This document shows positions 60,334-64,000 of a DNA stretch of 64,000 nt, one piece after another; within the stretch, counting starts at the first letter, position 1, and every line of letters starts with the position of its first letter. Source of the stretch: Clostridiales bacterium. Its GTDB lineage: Bacteria; Bacillota; Clostridia; Saccharofermentanales; Saccharofermentanaceae. The notes beneath the pieces were generated by a model, which made no database searches, had not been told where the DNA came from, and saw only the letters and a program-made list of their open reading frames with translations. The position numbers were made by a program, and so were the translations under genes. The stretch is taken from positions 142,964 through 206,963 of the forward strand of contig JAFZHS010000013.1 in NCBI GenBank assembly GCA_017554745.1. The letters run 5' to 3'.

Positions 60334-61223
60334 AGATCGTTAACTTAAGAACAAGAGATGCAGGTGTCACGTTAAGATACCGCTGCGACGGCCTGTCGCT
60401 CGCTTTGGGCGATGCGGTAATGATTGATACCGAGCTATGCGAAGAGATAGCTTTCGTAGCCCAGGAGCCTTATGTCGAAGAGACGGCAGAGGATATCCCG
60501 TTTGTAAAGCGCATGGCATCAGAGAAGGAACTTGAGAAGTATTACGATATCTGCGCCAAGGAGAAGGAAGCATTTTTCAAGTGCAAAGAGCTCATCGCGG
60601 CACGCGGTATCGAGATGAATCTCGTAGACTGCGAATATTCTTTTGACGGCAAGAAGCTTACATTTTATTTTACGGCTGACGGCAGAGTGGATTTCAGAGA
60701 GCTCGTTAAGGATCTTGCTTATGCGTTCCGTACGAGGATAGAGCTCCGCCAGATCGGTTCGAGAGACCAGGCCAAGCTTGTGGGCGGTATCGGCATGTGC
60801 GGAAGAGAGCTCTGCTGCTGCTCTTTCCTTAATCATTTTGCTCCCGTCAACCTCAAGCTCGCCAGATCCCAGGGCTTGTCTCTTAACCCCGGTAAGCTCA
60901 ACGGAGCCTGCGGAAGACTTATGTGCTGCCTCCAGTTCGAGAAAGAAGCATATGAAGATGCTCACAGAAGGCTTCCTGACTTGGGTTCCCGCGTAAGGAC
61001 GCCCGTCGGAGTAGGCGTGGTCACGGATGTTAACTTTATCGAAGAGACTCTCAACGTTAAGTTTGTAACAGAGAATGATACCGAGATCGAGAAATTCTCA
61101 TGGTCTGACATCGAAGATCTTAATCACGATATGGTCAAGCGCAATCCCGGAAACGGCAAGGGCGGAAATAAGAATGACGATTCTTATGCCGATTCCGATC
61201 TTGAAGACGACGGAGAATCCTGA
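60330..61223 (+). CDS. ricT: PSP1-domain protein RicT (YaaT)
   Basis: A 297-residue YaaT/RicT. The core PSP1 region carries the diagnostic cysteines in GIGMCGRELCCCSFLNHF and GRLMCCLQFEKEAYED, with GSRDQAKLVGG before it. In Bacillus, RicT forms a complex with RicA and RicF that binds two [4Fe-4S] clusters through these cysteines and guides RNase Y in mRNA processing. RicA and RicF genes are not in the window. The C terminus has a Gly/Asn/Asp-rich tail. The ATG overlaps the holB stop (ATGA). It follows tmk-holB, as in Bacillus and many clostridia. Confidence 0.92.
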   Translation: MKIVNLRTRDAGVTLRYRCDGLSLALGDAVMIDTELCEEIAFVAQEPYVEETAEDIPFVKRMASEKELEKYYDICAKEKEAFFKCKELIAARGIEMNLVDCEYSFDGKKLTFYFTADGRVDFRELVKDLAYAFRTRIELRQIGSRDQAKLVGGIGMCGRELCCCSFLNHFAPVNLKLARSQGLSLNPGKLNGACGRLMCCLQFEKEAYEDAHRRLPDLGSRVRTPVGVGVVTDVNFIEETLNVKFVTENDTEIEKFSWSDIEDLNHDMVKRNPGNGKGGNKNDDSYADSDLEDDGES

Positions 61224-61242
61224 TTACAGGGAATAGCCGTTT

Positions 61243-61261
61243 CCGACCGATGTCGGTTTTT
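61243..61261 (+). terminator. Terminator after ricT (first of two)
   Basis: CCGAC-CGAT-GTCGG stem-loop followed by five T. Confidence 0.7.
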
Positions 61262-61284
61262 GGGCCATTAATATGAGACTAAGA

Positions 61285-61309
61285 GGGTGTTTTACAAAAA
61301 ACACCCTTT
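61285..61309 (+). terminator. Second terminator-like hairpin after ricT
   Basis: GGGTGTTTT/AAAACACCC, 9 base pairs, 4-base loop, followed by TTTATATT. It forms a tandem pair with the one 25 bases upstream. Confidence 0.6.
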
Positions 61310-61316
61310 ATATTAC

Positions 61317-61345
61317 TTGTAGAAATCTCCGTTTTGTGAAATAAT
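61317..61345 (+). promoter_or_regulatory. Possible promoter of the ferredoxin gene
   Basis: TTGTAG (61317-61322), 17-base spacer, AATAAT (61340-61345). Confidence 0.4.
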
Positions 61346-61377
61346 CAAGCCACTATTCGAATAGGAGGATAATTTTT

Positions 61378-61548
61378 ATGGCATATGTAATTTCTGACGC
61401 TTGCGTATCTTGCGGAACATGCGCTGACGGCTGCCCCGTTGGAGCTATTTCTCAGGGTGATACACAGTACAACATCGACGCTGATGTTTGCGTATCCTGC
61501 GGTGCTTGCGAAGCTTCCTGCCCTACAGGCGCTATCGCTGAAGGCTGA
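61378..61548 (+). CDS. 2[4Fe-4S] ferredoxin, clostridial type
   Basis: A 56-residue protein with two cluster motifs: CVSCGTCADGCP and CVSCGACEASCP, each Cx2Cx2CxxxCP, so eight cysteines hold two [4Fe-4S] clusters. It is a low-potential electron carrier for pyruvate:ferredoxin oxidoreductase, hydrogenase and similar enzymes, and points to an anaerobe. No such oxidoreductase is nearby. AGGAGG lies 10 bases before the ATG. It is flanked by a terminator on each side and forms a single-gene unit. Codon usage is strongly biased to the high-expression set. Confidence 0.96.
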   Translation: MAYVISDACVSCGTCADGCPVGAISQGDTQYNIDADVCVSCGACEASCPTGAIAEG

Positions 61549-61580
61549 TACGTAACCGGTAGATCCGATTAGCTGATCAA

Positions 61581-61611
61581 AGCGCGTTCCTTCGGGAGCG
61601 CGCTGTTTTTT
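61581..61611 (+). terminator. Terminator of the ferredoxin gene with UUCG loop
   Basis: AGCGCGTTCC-TTCG-GGAGCGCGCT: a 10-base stem (one G-U) closed by a stable UUCG tetraloop, then six T. Confidence 0.94.
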
Positions 61612-61625
61612 GTTTTGAAATATTC

Positions 61626-61634
61626 TGATATTAT
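61626..61634 (+). promoter_or_regulatory. Extended -10 of the double zinc-ribbon gene
   Basis: TGA-TATTAT, predicted start near 61641. It lies downstream of the TTG that could open the reading frame, which supports the ATG at 61678 as start. Confidence 0.5.
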
Positions 61635-61677
61635 TGAATCTGTAGGTTTGGGCCGGATTTTTGTGGGGGATCCTTAT

Positions 61678-63219
61678 ATGGCTTTACTTAAGAGTTATAC
61701 ATGTTCTAAATGCGGCGGCGTATTGTATTTTGATTCGGATCAGGCGTTTTTCGATTGTCCGTTCTGCGGAAACCGTTTTGATATTGTTGATTTCCATGGC
61801 GGAGAGATCCTTGCTCAGGCTGAAGAATGCCTGAAGCAGAAGGATTTTGTCGCTGCTAAAGAGAAATACAACATGATGCTGAGCCGGGATGAGTACTATT
61901 TTACTGCGCTCCGCGGACTGGTTTTCTGCGAAGCCGGGCTCGCATCTGCAGATGAGCTTAAAGATCCAGATAATATAAGCAGGAACAATCTTTCAAATGT
62001 AATAACTGCTGTTAACCGCGCGAAAAATTGTTCTGTCGGCGCAGACGAAGAATATTTCGGGAAGCTGTCTTCCATGATGGATCTTGTCAAGTCTATAAAA
62101 GCCGCGGAAAAAGAAGGCTATGTAGTCAAAGCTGATGAGAATAAGGGAAAGTTCAAAAAAGCTGAAAGAGAGCTGGAAAGCAGGCGGCATACCTGGCTTG
62201 TAGGTATTATTACTCTCGGGCTTGCTATGATATTAAACTTTGCCTTTTCTACGGCCAGAGGAGCTTTCTCCGGAGAAAACATCGGTACTTTGGTAATAGG
62301 TAATCTGGTCGTTTTTTCTCTGCTTTTCGGAGGTTTTTTTATTTACAGCAGTATCAAGACTTCCAAAGGAGACAGGAAATTGGAAAGAATCGTCAGAATC
62401 GGCGAGTCAGGCCAGAAGCCTTATCAGGCAAGGATCGCTTATATTAAGGAGCAGTATAATCAGAAATATATGCAGCTGCTAGAGATCGAGCCTATGTGCG
62501 GTCAAAGTTCCGGTGTGGTTACGAATGAAGAGTCGACATCCGATGCTGCTGAAGATAAGGTCGTTGCAGATGAGAATAAGACGATCTTGTGTTCAAAGTG
62601 TGCCGCCCAACTGATACTCAACAAGGAAAAACGCATATATGAGTGCAAGTCCTGCGGCGTTGCTTACGGAATCTCATTGTTCTTCGGCCTTCCTTTGGAA
62701 AAAGCTTTGAATTCGATGAACAAAGGATTCTACTCTGACGCGGAACAGCGTTTCTCGAATATGCTCATGGCTGATCCTTCTGATTTCGAAGCCCTGCTGG
62801 GACGTATCCTTTGCAAGGGCAGATGGACAAAGGTCAGCGGTATAGATCTTCACGAGGAGCATACGCCCACGCGTATTCATGTTCTCGAGAAAGAGGCTGA
62901 AGATGCAAAGGAAAAGGCCCTGGATCCTGACAAAGACTTTTTCGAAGGGCTTAAAGAACTTTTGCATTTGCTCTCAGAACGCGCTGCTGTAGATCACAAG
63001 ATCAATATCGCCAACAAGAAGAAAGATGATGTAGATGCGCAAGTCCGTGTATACCATTCGGTACAGCCCGAAGTGATCCAGGCTTCAAAACATGAAATGT
63101 ATCTGTTGGATAAGGATCTTAAGTCTTATTTCGATAAGAAGAGACTCCTTGAAGAACAGTTCAAATCCGGTATCGAAAAACTTCTAAAAATGAGAAGTGA
63201 CAGCGCGCTTGTTAAGTAA
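61678..63219 (+). CDS. Double zinc-ribbon / TPR-like / membrane protein, paralogue of the 42-kb protein
   Basis: A 513-residue protein of unknown function. Ribbon 1 is C9, C12, C27, C30; ribbon 2 is C305, C308, C323, C326 (C-x2-C-x14-C-x2-C). After each ribbon comes a helical hairpin resembling a TPR unit: about 42-85, and about 330-380 with DPSDFEALLGRILCKGRW. Between the modules are two hydrophobic helices (about 178-220) and coiled coils; another coiled coil closes the protein. The protein at 42169 has one copy of the module with the cysteines at identical positions. The ATG with GGGGGA 7 bases upstream was chosen; a TTG 21 codons earlier lies in front of the predicted transcription start. 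Function may involve binding nucleic acid or protein at the membrane; inference only. Confidence 0.75.
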   Translation: MALLKSYTCSKCGGVLYFDSDQAFFDCPFCGNRFDIVDFHGGEILAQAEECLKQKDFVAAKEKYNMMLSRDEYYFTALRGLVFCEAGLASADELKDPDNISRNNLSNVITAVNRAKNCSVGADEEYFGKLSSMMDLVKSIKAAEKEGYVVKADENKGKFKKAERELESRRHTWLVGIITLGLAMILNFAFSTARGAFSGENIGTLVIGNLVVFSLLFGGFFIYSSIKTSKGDRKLERIVRIGESGQKPYQARIAYIKEQYNQKYMQLLEIEPMCGQSSGVVTNEESTSDAAEDKVVADENKTILCSKCAAQLILNKEKRIYECKSCGVAYGISLFFGLPLEKALNSMNKGFYSDAEQRFSNMLMADPSDFEALLGRILCKGRWTKVSGIDLHEEHTPTRIHVLEKEAEDAKEKALDPDKDFFEGLKELLHLLSERAAVDHKINIANKKKDDVDAQVRVYHSVQPEVIQASKHEMYLLDKDLKSYFDKKRLLEEQFKSGIEKLLKMRSDSALVK

Positions 63220-63304
63220 ATGTCCTTCCCTATGGAGTATAATGAGCCTGTTATTATTCTAGGCGTAAGCTGATAACGGATGGTAGACTTGCTTGTCTGA
63301 TTCA

Positions 63305-64000
63305 ATGACTGTGACAATAGAAGGAGAGACGATCGTACCCGAAGATCTCGGGCGTGACGGCCTAAAGCTCCTTCAGCATAAAGACTGCTATAAGCTTGAT
63401 ACCGCAAGCGTGCTTTTGGCATGGTTTGCAGCTTCTTTCGTGCGTAAGGGCAAGGCCTGTGAAATGCTCGAATTAGGCAGCGGTACAGGAGGCGTATCTT
63501 TGCTTGCATCCGCGCGCAGCAAGAACGCTCATATCGACGGTATCGAGCTGGTAGAACTGCCGTATAAAGCTTTCTGTGAGAACATTAAGCTCAATCACCT
63601 CGAAGATCGTATCAGCGCGTATAATTGCGACATTCGTGACCTTCCTGCTGAAATCAAGAATAAGGCTTACGACGTTGTCTTCATGAATCCGCCTTTCTAC
63701 GACGGGACAAAGGGCTCTGTTACAGATAAGAGCGTAAAATCAGAGCACGAATCCCGCGCCAGGTTCTCGGAGCAGGGAGGACTTGAAGACTTTGTGCGTG
63801 TACAATCTTTAAGGACAAGAACAAGCGGCGGTTACGCAGTAATGTGCATCAGCCCTGACCGCGTGCCCGAGTGTTTTGCTTTATACTCGAAATATAAGTT
63901 AACGCCTGTAAGGCTTCTTACTGTTCACGCGAACGCTTCCAAGAATGCTTTTCTGGCTTTGATAGCAGGGAAGAAAGGCGCGCCGAACGCCGAGTTCAAA
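63305..64000 (+). CDS. tRNA1(Val) A37 N6-methyltransferase-like (TrmN6), truncated by window end
   Basis: The frame is open to the last base, giving 232 residues so far. It begins GETIVPEDLGRDGLKLLQ, then YKLDTASVLLAWF, the SAM-binding ELGSGTGGVSLL and the catalytic NPPF (NPPFYDGTK), a motif for N6-adenine methylation. This pattern is that of TrmN6/YabB-type enzymes, which methylate A37 of tRNA-Val. The start is uncertain: ATG at 63305 has no good ribosome-binding site, and a GTG two codons later is also possible. A TATAAT at 63238-63243 could be its -10. The neighbouring 3' gene is not visible. Confidence 0.85.
   Translation, partial: MTVTIEGETIVPEDLGRDGLKLLQHKDCYKLDTASVLLAWFAASFVRKGKACEMLELGSGTGGVSLLASARSKNAHIDGIELVELPYKAFCENIKLNHLEDRISAYNCDIRDLPAEIKNKAYDVVFMNPPFYDGTKGSVTDKSVKSEHESRARFSEQGGLEDFVRVQSLRTRTSGGYAVMCISPDRVPECFALYSKYKLTPVRLLTVHANASKNAFLALIAGKKGAPNAEFK

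Noticed and set aside
63280..63300. Six-codon leader peptide before the TrmN6-like gene
   Set aside because: No ribosome-binding site and no attenuator structure; probably chance.

Overview
The window is a gene-dense, mostly plus-strand piece of a bacterial chromosome of moderate G+C content. It suggests a low-motility, anaerobic member of the Clostridia. The reasons are strong AGGAGG ribosome-binding sites, an HrcA/CIRCE heat-shock operon, a FabT-type fatty-acid regulator, SepF with its usual clostridial neighbours, a small 2[4Fe-4S] ferredoxin, a RicT/PSP1 gene behind tmk-holB, and a tRNA with an encoded CCA end. The exact genus cannot be read from the sequence. A rumen or gut Oscillospirales/Lachnospirales-like organism is my inference only.

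Layout. 1-11 kb: the end of dnaE, a sirtuin, a membrane-anchored Ntn hydrolase, pfkA, mutS2, a CPBP protease, a fabT-acp-lipid kinase group, and a PLP gamma-lyase-family gene. 11-15.4 kb: the division neighbourhood (HlyD-like membrane protein, yggS, sepF) and a DUF47/PhoU-like gene. 15.4-20.5 kb: a 1043-residue sensor fusing a GH16-like domain, a jelly-roll, a LacI-type ligand-binding domain and GGDEF, facing a PAP2 phosphatase and a membrane GGDEF protein. 20.6-28 kb: MATE exporter, LarA-family protein, glnA with a hairpin leader, a HAD phosphatase with a small partner, and a lipoprotein serine hydrolase. 28.1-34.8 kb: the heat-shock operon hrcA-grpE-clpP-dnaK-dnaJ, followed by prmA. 34.8-42.1 kb: a DUF2142-like protein, hisS-aspS-lepB and lepA. 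42.2-50.3 kb: zinc-ribbon proteins, a GNAT, a PlsC-like acyltransferase, a Nudix hydrolase, small membrane proteins and two divergent Lgt homologues. 50.4-55.8 kb: tRNA-Leu, an M15 peptidase, and a DeoR / sialate-esterase-like pseudoenzyme / AraC cassette. 55.8-64 kb: folate synthesis (folE, folP, folBK), a disordered N/R-rich protein, tmk-holB-ricT, ferredoxin, a second zinc-ribbon/TPR protein and a TrmN6-like methyltransferase cut by the window end.

Themes. (1) Two large proteins without signal peptides look like carbohydrate-active enzymes that have lost catalytic residues: the GH16 domain of the GGDEF fusion (nucleophile Glu replaced by Gln) and the GDS/SGNH-type protein between the DeoR and AraC regulators (GQSNM replaced by GSDFL). 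Both may act as intracellular sugar sensors or scaffolds. (2) Four proteins carry the same C-x2-C-x14-C-x2-C zinc ribbon, and two of them share a ribbon plus TPR-like hairpin module. (3) clpP sits inside the CIRCE-controlled dnaK operon. (4) Three genes appear to be transcribed as leaderless mRNAs. I saw no transposase, integrase, phage gene or CRISPR array.
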